NCBI GenBank assembly: GCA_902767025.1
Contig: CACXFZ010000011.1
Span: 1-9,480 of the forward strand
Source of the DNA: an uncultured Coriobacteriaceae bacterium
GTDB taxonomy: Bacteria; Actinomycetota; Coriobacteriia; Coriobacteriales; Eggerthellaceae
DNA length: 9,480 bases
Direction: 5' to 3'
Shown here in pieces: positions 1 through 6,487 of this stretch (position 1 is its first letter; every line of letters starts with the position of its first letter). The translations under genes and the position numbers were made by a program. The notes beneath the pieces are model-generated. The model saw only the letters and a program-made list of their open reading frames with translations. It was not told where the DNA came from and did no database searches.

Positions 1-207
1 GCCCCAATAAAGCGCTGTTAGTTCGCAGTAATGCGGATTTCAGGAAGAAATATTATCGCCTTCATCATCACGTTGATACCCACTAAGCACACTTTCTGAA
101 TTAGCGGCACCTACCTGCACGGGTAAATACAACGGATCCTCTGGCATCCAGTACGGCTTATGAGCGGCAATAAGAATAGCAGCGTTCAGCTGGGAATCAG
201 ATTCCAT
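1..207 (-). pseudogene. DUF4422 glycosyltransferase, N-terminal part, interrupted by in-frame TGA and cut by window edge
   Basis: Reading from ATG at 207, the product contains AAHKPYWMPEDPLYLPVQVG (residues 14-33) and GDNIS (50-54), the recognisable N-terminal signature of DUF4422 proteins, which are found in capsule and exopolysaccharide loci and are regarded as glycosyltransferases. Codon 56 (bases 40-42) is TGA, yet the same frame continues with NPHYCELTALYW, the next conserved block of the family. This is therefore a nonsense change, not a frameshift. A sense codon such as CGA or AGA (Arg) would need only one substitution to become TGA. The ribosome site TAAGGA lies 7 bases before the ATG and overlaps the stop codon of the upstream sugar transferase, so the two genes are probably co-transcribed and translationally coupled. 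An ATG five bases upstream (212) meets TGA at once and cannot be the start. The family assignment is firm. Whether the gene is truly dead or the TGA is a sequencing error cannot be told here; the rest lies outside the window. Confidence 0.8.
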
Positions 208-217
208 CACATTGTCC

Positions 218-1015
218 TTATTTTCCTGTTCCTTTTATCATGGTCGGAAAAGTCGTGAAGAAGATTTTCGCATCAAGCTCGATGCTCGCATTATCGACGT
301 ATAACAACTCCAGTTGTTGCCTAGTTCCGTCATCAAAAGAAACTTGGTTCCTCGGTCCTGTCTGCCACAGGCCCGTGATTCCTGGCGGCACGCTCAGTAG
401 CTTTGCCTTGTCTTCACCGAAGTGCTCCATCTCCTCGGCTGTGATTACACGCGGTCCTATGGTGCTAATCTGACCCAGCCATACGTTAATAAACTGAGGA
501 AACTCATCTACGGACAGACGCCGCAACTTGCGACCCAGAGACGTGATTCGCGGATCGTTATCGACCTTCCGTTCGAAATGCCAACGTTCCAGCTGCTCAG
601 GGTCCAGATACTTTTCCACGTCGTCAGAGTCGGCCACCATGGTGCGGAACTTGTACATCTTGAACGGCTTACCGCCCCTTCCTATGCGCTCCTGTGAATA
701 AAACGGGGTGCCTTTGGTGTCGACCGCCACCGCTACAGAGAGGATGGCACCAGGAATCGCACCGATTAAAATCACGGCGCTACTGAAAACGATATCGAAC
801 GCGCGTTTGATGACGCGATAGCCCAGAGGCTTTTTTGGATAGGCCGATTGAGTGGTTGACGCATCCACGAATAACTCATTGACCTCTTTTTCACCCTCAG
901 GCTGCTTCCCCGTTATCCCAAGCATAGTCTCACTCCGAAGACCAGAAGACCCACTTCCGATAGCAGCACTCACCGTGACCGTCTCATCGCAATCAACTGT
1001 TGCAGTTTCGGCCAT
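218..1015 (-). CDS. Bacterial sugar transferase (initiating phosphoglycosyl transferase)
   Basis: This is a membrane enzyme that would move a sugar-1-phosphate from a nucleotide sugar to undecaprenyl phosphate, the first committed step of glycan assembly on the inner membrane face. The 265-residue product has a low-complexity N-terminus (about 1-60), then KRAFDIVFS and one hydrophobic segment (about 72-98), consistent with the re-entrant helix of the short monotopic class. It continues with QER (108-110), KFRTM (122-126), the catalytic-type Asp-Glu pair in SVDEFPQ (D170, E171), GPR (187-189) and PGITGLWQ (211-218). It lacks the extra transmembrane helices of WbaP/WcaJ-size enzymes. The start is uncertain. 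The ATG at 1015 has only AGGA four bases upstream, whereas an internal ATG at 925 (residue 31) has GGAG seven bases upstream and would give 235 residues with the whole catalytic domain intact. The stop codon overlaps the ribosome site of the DUF4422 gene. The sugar substrate cannot be deduced. Confidence 0.93.
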   Translation of the reverse strand: MAETATVDCDETVTVSAAIGSGSSGLRSETMLGITGKQPEGEKEVNELFVDASTTQSAYPKKPLGYRVIKRAFDIVFSSAVILIGAIPGAILSVAVAVDTKGTPFYSQERIGRGGKPFKMYKFRTMVADSDDVEKYLDPEQLERWHFERKVDNDPRITSLGRKLRRLSVDEFPQFINVWLGQISTIGPRVITAEEMEHFGEDKAKLLSVPPGITGLWQTGPRNQVSFDDGTRQQLELLYVDNASIELDAKIFFTTFPTMIKGTGK

Positions 1016-1458
1016 GAAATCCTAGCCTGCCTTCGCCTGAATCAGATCCGCGAACAGACTCACATCGATCGTTACGCATTCCCTCGAATGTGTGAAGAAT
1101 GCGCCGCAGTCGCAGAAAGTGGTCCTGCCCAGAATGATGTGCATTTGAAGCTTCATCGAAATTGCTGCTACCTGGTGTTTCGCTAGGTCGTCTTCGTTTA
1201 GAAACCAAGTATACCGTATGTTGACCAACTGTGTAGCAATAGATACAACACTCACAAGCTGGCAAACTTGTTGGACAGGGCCTGCAGTAAAGCGCAAACC
1301 CAACGCTATTGCCTAAGGGTTCGTCCAGCTGGTCGTGAATGTAACCGACGCGATAGGTATCTATGCGTACCCAGTGTCCATATTGCTTGGCTGAAGGGTA
1401 CGATGCAGCAAGGATGACGTCGCCCAAGACGCTATCCGCATCGGCCTCTGTATTATTC
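1016..1458. other. 443-base stretch with no recognisable gene; possible decayed remnant
   Basis: No reading frame here matches a family I know. On the minus strand one frame is open from just inside the tagD end (1478) to 993, and another from a TTG at 1303 to a TAG at 1022, six bases before the sugar transferase start. Neither has a convincing start codon with a ribosome site. The first half of the longer frame (around HWVRIDTYRVGYIHDQLDEP) and the second half of the shorter one look more protein-like than their counterparts, so one frameshift near 1300 could join them into a former gene. The region is visibly less GC-rich than gpsA. The only promoter-like element is TATACT (bases 1208-1213, minus strand), five of six matches to a -10 box but with no good -35; it could serve the sugar transferase. 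All of this is weak. Confidence 0.4.
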
Positions 1459-1920
1459 CTATTGAGTGAACCAGCCTATATGCGACAAAGCAGCACCGGC
1501 TACAGCTGTCACCAATATACTGCCCGCTCCAGCATTAAAATCCTTTTTAACCTGGATACCAGAAACCTCGGGCGTGCGCGGCAGGTACACGACCTCTACG
1601 CCTTCGTCTTTCAGGAAGTCGAACTCGCCGGCCCAGTCGTCGCCGATCACGAACGTGTCGATGTGGTGCTCGTGCACGTCGCCGCGCTTCTGGTCCCAGC
1701 TTTCCTCGGGGATGACCAGATCGACGTAGCGTATGGATTCCAGCAGGGCCTTGCGCTGTTCATAGGTGAAGTAGCATTTCTTCTGCTTTTCGTTCCAGCT
1801 GAACTCGTCAGTGGACAATGCCACCACCAGGTAGTCACCCAGTGCTTTGGCGCGCTGGAGCAGACTGATGTGCCCATAGTGCAGCAGGTCATACGTTCCG
1901 TAAGTTATGACGCGACCCAT
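1459..1920 (-). CDS. tagD: Glycerol-3-phosphate cytidylyltransferase (TagD/TarD-like) with unusual C-terminus
   Basis: The enzyme would make CDP-glycerol and pyrophosphate from CTP and glycerol-3-phosphate in the cytoplasm, feeding glycerol-phosphate polymers or substituents. Close family matches are VITYGTYDLLHYGH (residues 4-17) with the HxGH nucleotide-binding motif at 14-17, LGDYLVVALSTDEF (27-40), IRYVDLVIPEESW (63-75), FVIGDDWAGEFDFLKD (90-105) and YLPRT (112-116). The C-terminus departs from the family. The usual RTEGISTT block reads RTPEVSGI (115-122), keeping Arg, Thr and Ser but replacing the next Thr with Gly. After VKKDF (124-128), where family proteins of about 130 residues end, there are 25 extra mostly small and hydrophobic residues. 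The start has AGGAGG 11 bases upstream, overlapping the gpsA stop codon (TAGGAGG), with a 15-base gap between the genes. That gene supplies the substrate of this one. The family is certain; whether the altered end is fully active is not. Confidence 0.92.
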   Translation of the reverse strand: MGRVITYGTYDLLHYGHISLLQRAKALGDYLVVALSTDEFSWNEKQKKCYFTYEQRKALLESIRYVDLVIPEESWDQKRGDVHEHHIDTFVIGDDWAGEFDFLKDEGVEVVYLPRTPEVSGIQVKKDFNAGAGSILVTAVAGAALSHIGWFTQ

Positions 1921-1935
1921 CCGCAGAACGTCCTC

Positions 1936-2988
1936 CTAAACCTCTTCGGAGAATTCTCGAGGAGACGTGTGCGGCAGCTCCGCCTTCTTGTCGCGGGTCA
2001 TCAGCTCCGCCACCACTTCGGCGGGGTCGGCCCCGCGGTTGACCACCGCATCCACGGCCTGCACGATGGGCATCTCCACGCCGTACAGCGCGGCCATCTC
2101 CAGCGCCGCAGGCAGCACGTTGATGCCCTCCACGACCATACCCACTTCGGCCTTGGCCTCTTCGGCGCTTCTACCCTGCCCCATCAACATGCCGGCGCGG
2201 TTGTTGCGGCTGTGCATGCTGGTGGCCGTCACCACCAAGTCGCCAATACCGGCCAGTCCGTCGAACGTGCGCTCCTGGCAGCCGCGGGCAAGGCCCAGCC
2301 GCTTGATTTCCTCCATGCCGCGGGTGATCAGTGCGGCACGGGCGTTGTCGCCAAAGCCAAGGCCTGCAGAAATGCCGCTTGCCAGCGCGATGGCGTTCTT
2401 CAATGCGGCACACAGCTCCACGCCCAGCACGTCAGTGTTGGTGTACACGCGCAGGGTTGGACCCATGAACACGTCCTGCACCAGTTCGGCCGTGGCAAGA
2501 TCGGTACAGGCACTGACGATTGCCGAAGGCATGTCGCGCCCCACCTCTTCGGCATGCGTGGGCCCAGACAGCGCCACCATGCGGATGTGGTCGTGCTTGC
2601 CGTCCTTTTTGAGCTCGTCTGCCACCACGTCGGACATCGTGTACAACGTGTGCGCCTCGATGCCCTTCGACACGGTGACCACCACCTGCCCATCGGGCAT
2701 ATGCTCGCGCGCCGCAGCGGCCGTTGCGCGGATGTAGGGCGACGGCGTGGCAAACACCACGATGTCGCGGTTCGCGGCTGCGCGCGCCATGTCGGTAGTG
2801 AACTCGATGCTTTCGGGGATGTCGATTCCGGGCAGGTTGCGGTGCACGTGGGTCGTGTTAAGATGCTCGACCTCGTCGGGCAGGGCCGACCACACCACCA
2901 CGCTGTTGCCGTAGTTGGCCAACAAGCGCGCCAGCGCCGTGCCCCACGTGCCAGCACCCAGAATGCCTATGGTTTTGCTTGTATCCAT
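1936..2988 (-). CDS. gpsA: NAD(P)-dependent glycerol-3-phosphate dehydrogenase
   Basis: GpsA reduces dihydroxyacetone phosphate to sn-glycerol-3-phosphate in the cytoplasm, for phospholipids and, with the adjacent cytidylyltransferase, for CDP-glycerol. The 350-residue product has the Rossmann motif GAGTWG (11-16), VVTVSKGIE (103-111), SGPTHAEEV (141-149), ALKN with the expected catalytic Lys197, GDNARAALITRG (213-224), GLAGIGDLVVT (244-254) and SRNNR (260-264). Length is close to the usual 330-340, with a slightly longer acidic tail. The frame stays open upstream to 3132, but those 48 extra codons do not resemble the family, and MDTSKTIGILGAG is the normal N-terminus, so the ATG at 2988 is chosen. 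No ribosome site precedes this ATG. Instead a -10-like box ends seven bases before it, suggesting a leaderless message. gpsA is the first gene of a unit with tagD. Confidence 0.96.
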   Translation of the reverse strand: MDTSKTIGILGAGTWGTALARLLANYGNSVVVWSALPDEVEHLNTTHVHRNLPGIDIPESIEFTTDMARAAANRDIVVFATPSPYIRATAAAAREHMPDGQVVVTVSKGIEAHTLYTMSDVVADELKKDGKHDHIRMVALSGPTHAEEVGRDMPSAIVSACTDLATAELVQDVFMGPTLRVYTNTDVLGVELCAALKNAIALASGISAGLGFGDNARAALITRGMEEIKRLGLARGCQERTFDGLAGIGDLVVTATSMHSRNNRAGMLMGQGRSAEEAKAEVGMVVEGINVLPAALEMAALYGVEMPIVQAVDAVVNRGADPAEVVAELMTRDKKAELPHTSPREFSEEV

Positions 2989-2995
2989 GCAACGG

Positions 2996-3004
2996 ATTCT
3001 AACA
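2996..3004 (-). promoter_or_regulatory. Extended -10 promoter candidate for gpsA (leaderless transcript)
   Basis: On the minus strand the bases read TGT then TAGAAT, an extended -10 element (TGn plus five of six matches to TATAAT). The hexamer occupies 2996-3001. Transcription would begin about seven bases further on, at 2989 or 2988, which is the A of the gpsA start codon or its immediate neighbour. No -35 match is seen at the expected distance, and no Shine-Dalgarno sequence precedes the ATG. Both facts fit a leaderless promoter, which is common in actinobacteria. This is sequence inference only. Confidence 0.5.
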
Positions 3005-3229
3005 CGCTTGCATGCTTGCTCGCGTATCTGAGCCTCCACCAACATGAAAGCTGCCTGTTGCCTTTCGTACTCCGTTCGCCATCCCAAGCGCCAAACAGGT
3101 CGCGAGCCTACGCGGACAGCAAGCGCTGACAAGAAAGGCTTCCTTCCGACCAGCCCATCTCAATGGTGATGCAAGGTTAGCCCCTCGTCACCGACGATGC
3201 CCGCCCCAGAAGCAGACGCACACCCAATG

Positions 3230-3238
3230 TGGTAGTAT
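3230..3238 (+). promoter_or_regulatory. Extended -10 promoter candidate for the DUF4012 gene
   Basis: TGG followed by TAGTAT (hexamer at 3233-3238) forms an extended -10 element with four of six matches to TATAAT. The -35 position shows no good match. The predicted start near 3245 would give a leader of about 36 bases containing the AGGAAGG ribosome site at 3265-3271. The rest of the divergent intergenic region (2989-3280) shows no further element I can support. Confidence 0.35.
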
Positions 3239-3280
3239 CGATCCACATCAGCATGAACAAATCCAGGAAGGGTGACACCC

Positions 3281-5371
3281 ATGCCGACAGATGCACCGCG
3301 CGGCAAGCATGCCGGCCATTCCGGACAACAAGGCAGTTTGGAACCCCAGGCCAGCACCCCGAATCCATCCGATTCACCAGAGGTTCCCACGGGGTATCTG
3401 TATGACCAGGACTGGCAGCCTCGCATCGATCAGGACTGGCACAACCAAATCGATCAGGACTGGCAATCCCAAATACATCCGGACTGGCAGCCCGGCATGG
3501 GCACGCCAACCGATGCACATCGATACAGCCGGGTACGCTACGCCCATCCCTCGAAGAAACGCACGAGCGCAGCGCGCAAGGTCGTGTGCGCCATCCTGGC
3601 CTTGCTCATCCTGTTCATCATATCCCTTGGAGTGAGCGGCGGGCTTATGGCCACTCACGTCAACGACCTGAAATCTCAAGTATCCACATTGCAGAAAGAG
3701 CTGTTTGCGGGCGACCCGGCAACAGCGCAAGCAGCAGCCACGGATCTGGCAAAGACGATGCAGGACGTGAACGCCCAGGCAAGGATGCCTCAATGGAAGC
3801 TTGCCAGCATGCTTCCATTCATAGGGAACGACTTCAAAACCGTTACCTCGCTTATTGATTCGGCCGACCGCCTATGCAGCAACGTAGTCCTTCCCCTGAC
3901 GACCGACATGACAACCAAGAACACGGGTCCGTTTTTGGTGGAAGGCAGCCGCATCAACGCTCCGGCCGTCCAATCCGCGCTAGAGACGCTCTCCTTGAAT
4001 GCGGAAAGCATTCATGCGTGCTCCGATCAGGTTTTATCTGTTGACAGTGCCCTCGTGCCTATTGTCAATGATATTCGCAGGCAGGCGCACGGCGTCTTCC
4101 GCGGCCTGGACGCACTTACGTCAGCAAGTCCGAACCTCGCCCCCCAGGTTCCCTGGCTGCTGGGGGCAGATGGCTCACCGCGCAACTATCTGCTGGTGGC
4201 GCTGAGCAATGCGGAAATCAGGTCCATTGGAGGCCTCCCAGGCTCGTACGGCGTTCTCACCATCGACAACGGTGCCATGAGCACGCACGACTTCCTAGCC
4301 CTCAAGGACACTCCTCGCTACGTCCCCACAGACATCGAAGACGAAGATACCACCACCATTGCCCCGGGCCTTACCGATGAAGAGTACGTGCTGTTCGGCA
4401 GGCGCGTGGTGAACGTACCAGCCGAAACGGCAGTGAACCCGCAATTCCCCCGCTTTGCCGAAAGCTTCAGCTGGCTGCGCACGTATCGCGAGCACGGCGA
4501 AACGGAAGGCGTCATAGCCATAGACCCGCTGTTTCTCCAGGACCTGCTGAGCGTAACGGGGTCGGTAACCACGAGCGATAACACGGTCGTCTCCTCGAGC
4601 AACGTCGTGCGCCTGCTGCTCAACGACATCTACTTCACCAAAACCCCCGAGGAGCAAGATGCCTTCTTCTCCGAAGTGGCAACCCTGTGCTTCGATTCCC
4701 TGATTGCGAACATCAACGCCAAGAACGCCACCGGACTGCTGCAGGCATTGTGGCATGCCTCGAACACCAGGAACCTTCAGGCATGGTTCCCGAACACCGA
4801 GCTAGAATTTGCCATGGACACGCTCGGCTACAGTGGAACCGTCTCGTACGACCCAGCGAACCCCGTGCTTGGCGTGTACGTGAGCGACGACACGTGGTCC
4901 AAGATTTCGTGGTACTTGAGCCTGAACACGCTCATCGGAAAGCCCGTCAAGAACGCCGATGGCACTACAAGCTATACGGTCACCACGGCAATCGAGAATC
5001 ATCTCACCCCCACCGAAGCAGAAACCCTTCCGACCTATGTTGCCGGCTCGAATTGGCGCAAGAGAAGCCCCGGCGACATGCTCGACTGGGTGTTCTTCTA
5101 TGCACCCGCAGGTGGCACCATCACGGACATGAAGGCAGACGCGTATTTCACGCCTCTCGGGCGGACGCGCTACGGATTCAACGGCATGCTGTCGTCGGCG
5201 TCGATGAACGAAGCCACCCACATGGGATTGAACGTTTGGTACGGAGCCATCCAGATAGACGCAGGCCAGAAGGCCGTGTTCACCTATACGGTGACGACGG
5301 CACCCGACTCCAGCACAGAGCTGGCTTTGGACCAAACCCCAACTGCGGAAAAGGCAGCGGGCTGGCAGTAA
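3281..5371 (+). CDS. Membrane-anchored DUF4012 protein with cytoplasmic Trp octapeptide repeats
   Basis: The 696-residue product has, in order: a disordered N-terminal region; four tandem octapeptides with the pattern DQDWxxxI (42-73); a basic stretch (about 91-100); one transmembrane helix (101-124); a probable coiled coil (about 126-165); and a large extracellular part. This last part contains the DUF4012 hallmark region RNYLLVALSNAEIRSIGG (301-318) followed by GSYG, and VIAIDPLFLQDLLSVTG (411-427). The basic flank puts the N-terminus inside the cell. DUF4012 has no established biochemical function; it is frequent in actinobacterial exopolysaccharide loci, so a role in polymer export, assembly or attachment is inference from context. 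The ATG at 3281 is chosen because AGGAAGG (3265-3271) lies 9 bases upstream; the in-frame GTG at 3272 directly abuts that site and is unlikely. The gene is divergent from gpsA and convergent with rmlB, so it is probably a single-gene transcript. Confidence 0.88.
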   Translation: MPTDAPRGKHAGHSGQQGSLEPQASTPNPSDSPEVPTGYLYDQDWQPRIDQDWHNQIDQDWQSQIHPDWQPGMGTPTDAHRYSRVRYAHPSKKRTSAARKVVCAILALLILFIISLGVSGGLMATHVNDLKSQVSTLQKELFAGDPATAQAAATDLAKTMQDVNAQARMPQWKLASMLPFIGNDFKTVTSLIDSADRLCSNVVLPLTTDMTTKNTGPFLVEGSRINAPAVQSALETLSLNAESIHACSDQVLSVDSALVPIVNDIRRQAHGVFRGLDALTSASPNLAPQVPWLLGADGSPRNYLLVALSNAEIRSIGGLPGSYGVLTIDNGAMSTHDFLALKDTPRYVPTDIEDEDTTTIAPGLTDEEYVLFGRRVVNVPAETAVNPQFPRFAESFSWLRTYREHGETEGVIAIDPLFLQDLLSVTGSVTTSDNTVVSSSNVVRLLLNDIYFTKTPEEQDAFFSEVATLCFDSLIANINAKNATGLLQALWHASNTRNLQAWFPNTELEFAMDTLGYSGTVSYDPANPVLGVYVSDDTWSKISWYLSLNTLIGKPVKNADGTTSYTVTTAIENHLTPTEAETLPTYVAGSNWRKRSPGDMLDWVFFYAPAGGTITDMKADAYFTPLGRTRYGFNGMLSSASMNEATHMGLNVWYGAIQIDAGQKAVFTYTVTTAPDSSTELALDQTPTAEKAAGWQ
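3404..3499 (+). repeat. Four tandem 24-base coding repeats (octapeptide DQDWxxxI)
   Basis: Four consecutive 24-base units begin at 3404, 3428, 3452 and 3476 and encode DQDWQPRI, DQDWHNQI, DQDWQSQI and HPDWQPGM. Units one to three share the nearly identical core GA(C/T)CAGGACTGGCA, and the fourth is diverged. The repeat keeps the reading frame, so copy number could change without breaking the DUF4012 protein. It lies in the predicted cytoplasmic tail, before the transmembrane helix. Confidence 0.93.
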
Positions 5372-5384
5372 CCCACCAGCCCGC
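5357..5384. terminator. Shared hairpin terminator between convergent DUF4012 gene and rmlB
   Basis: GCGGGCTGG (5357-5365) and CCAGCCCGC (5376-5384) form a perfect nine-base-pair GC-rich stem with a ten-base loop that contains the DUF4012 stop codon. Read on the minus strand the stem is followed by TGCCTTTTCC, a short T run suited to ending the rmlA-rmlB transcript. On the plus strand there is no T run, so termination there would be weaker. The two genes are only 35 bases apart. Confidence 0.6.
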
Positions 5385-5406
5385 GCGACCGCAGTAAACG
5401 CAGAGC

Positions 5407-6486
5407 CTACGCTTGGGCTCGGCTGCCGTACATCCTCTGATAGTAGGTCTGATAGTCGCCTGACGTCACGTGATCAACCCACTCCTGGTTGTCCAGATAC
5501 CAGCGGATCGTCTTGACGATGCCAACCTCGAACGTGGTTTCGGGATACCATCCCAAATCTTCCTTGATCTTGTCAGGGGCGATGCCGTACCTTCTGTCGT
5601 GCCCCTTCCGGTCCTCGACGTACGTTATCAGCGCTTCGGTGATGGCATCGTCTCCCACTGCGGCGCACGTCTCTTCGATGATCTTGCGCACGATGTAGTT
5701 GTTGTCGCGCTCGTTGTGCCCACCGATGTTGTAAACCTGCCCGCGCTTCGCCCCCTCGAGCACCATGTCAATCGCCTTGCAGTGGTCTTCCACATACAGC
5801 CAATCGCGAACGTTCTTGCCATCGCCATACACGGGAAGAGACTGGTGCGCAAGGGCGTTTTTCACCATGAGCGGTATGAGTTTTTCGGGGAACTGGTACG
5901 GCCCGTAATTGTTGGAGCAGCGCGTGATGTTCACCGGCAGGCCGTACGTGTCGGCATAGGCCAGCACGAACATATCCGCTGCAGCCTTGCTCGCAGAATA
6001 GGGACTGTGCGGGTTGAGCGGGGTTGTCTCATGGAAAAACGTATCGGGCTCGTCGAGGGAAAGCGACCCGTACACTTCGTCTGTCGAAACCTGAAGGTAC
6101 ACATGGTCGCCAAACCCACCCGACCCGTCATCCCAGGCATCGCGAGCGGCGTTGAGCAATGCAACCGTCCCCAGCACATTGGTGTCGGCGAACACTGCGG
6201 GATTCTCGATCGAGCGATCCACATGCGATTCGGCCGCGAAGTTCACCACGCAATCGAAGTCGAATTCCCGGAACAGGTCGCCGACAGACCGGCGATCGCA
6301 TATGTCCACTTGCCGGAACACGTGCCGGGAATCCCCTTCGATCGACTTGAGGTTCTCGAGATTACCCGCATACGTGAGCTTGTCGACATTCACAATCTGG
6401 ATGTCTTCGTGCTTGCCCAGCATGTAGAGCACGAAATTCGACCCGATAAACCCGGCGCCGCCGGTAACCATGTATGTCTTCGTCAT
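5407..6486 (-). CDS. rmlB: dTDP-glucose 4,6-dehydratase
   Basis: RmlB converts dTDP-glucose to dTDP-4-keto-6-deoxyglucose in the cytoplasm using bound NAD+, the second step toward dTDP-L-rhamnose and other deoxysugars. The 359-residue product is of normal length and shows the NAD-binding TGGAGFIG (8-15), NFAAESHVDRS (82-92), catalytic STDEVYG (134-140, with Asp136 and Glu137), YSASK (163-167, Tyr163 and Lys167), RCSNNYGPYQFPEKLIP (189-205) and RDWLYVEDH (227-235). The frame extends upstream to 6549 inside rmlA, but MTKTYMVTGGAG is the family N-terminus, and AAGGA lies eight bases before the ATG at 6486. One base separates it from the rmlA stop (TAG-C-ATG), so translation is probably coupled. 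It is also known as rfbB. Genes for the following steps (rmlC, rmlD) are not in the window. Confidence 0.97.
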   Translation of the reverse strand: MTKTYMVTGGAGFIGSNFVLYMLGKHEDIQIVNVDKLTYAGNLENLKSIEGDSRHVFRQVDICDRRSVGDLFREFDFDCVVNFAAESHVDRSIENPAVFADTNVLGTVALLNAARDAWDDGSGGFGDHVYLQVSTDEVYGSLSLDEPDTFFHETTPLNPHSPYSASKAAADMFVLAYADTYGLPVNITRCSNNYGPYQFPEKLIPLMVKNALAHQSLPVYGDGKNVRDWLYVEDHCKAIDMVLEGAKRGQVYNIGGHNERDNNYIVRKIIEETCAAVGDDAITEALITYVEDRKGHDRRYGIAPDKIKEDLGWYPETTFEVGIVKTIRWYLDNQEWVDHVTSGDYQTYYQRMYGSRAQA

Positions 6487-6487
6487 G

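Noticed and set aside
1022..1303. 93-codon minus-strand frame as a possible hexapeptide-repeat acetyltransferase fragment
   Set aside because: The spacing of aliphatic residues near the end is only faintly reminiscent of such repeats, no glycine pattern supports it, and the start would be a TTG without a ribosome site.
1363..3129. 588-codon plus-strand open frame across tagD and gpsA
   Set aside because: It is antisense to two unmistakable genes, has a His/Arg/Val-rich composition typical of an out-of-phase shadow of GC-rich coding DNA, and shows no domain.
2989..3132. 48-codon N-terminal extension of gpsA
   Set aside because: The extra residues do not resemble GpsA N-termini, there is no ribosome site at 3132, and a -10-like box falls inside this stretch.
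3404..3499. Tandem repeats considered as a CRISPR-like array
   Set aside because: The units are contiguous without spacers and encode in-frame octapeptides, so they are protein repeats.
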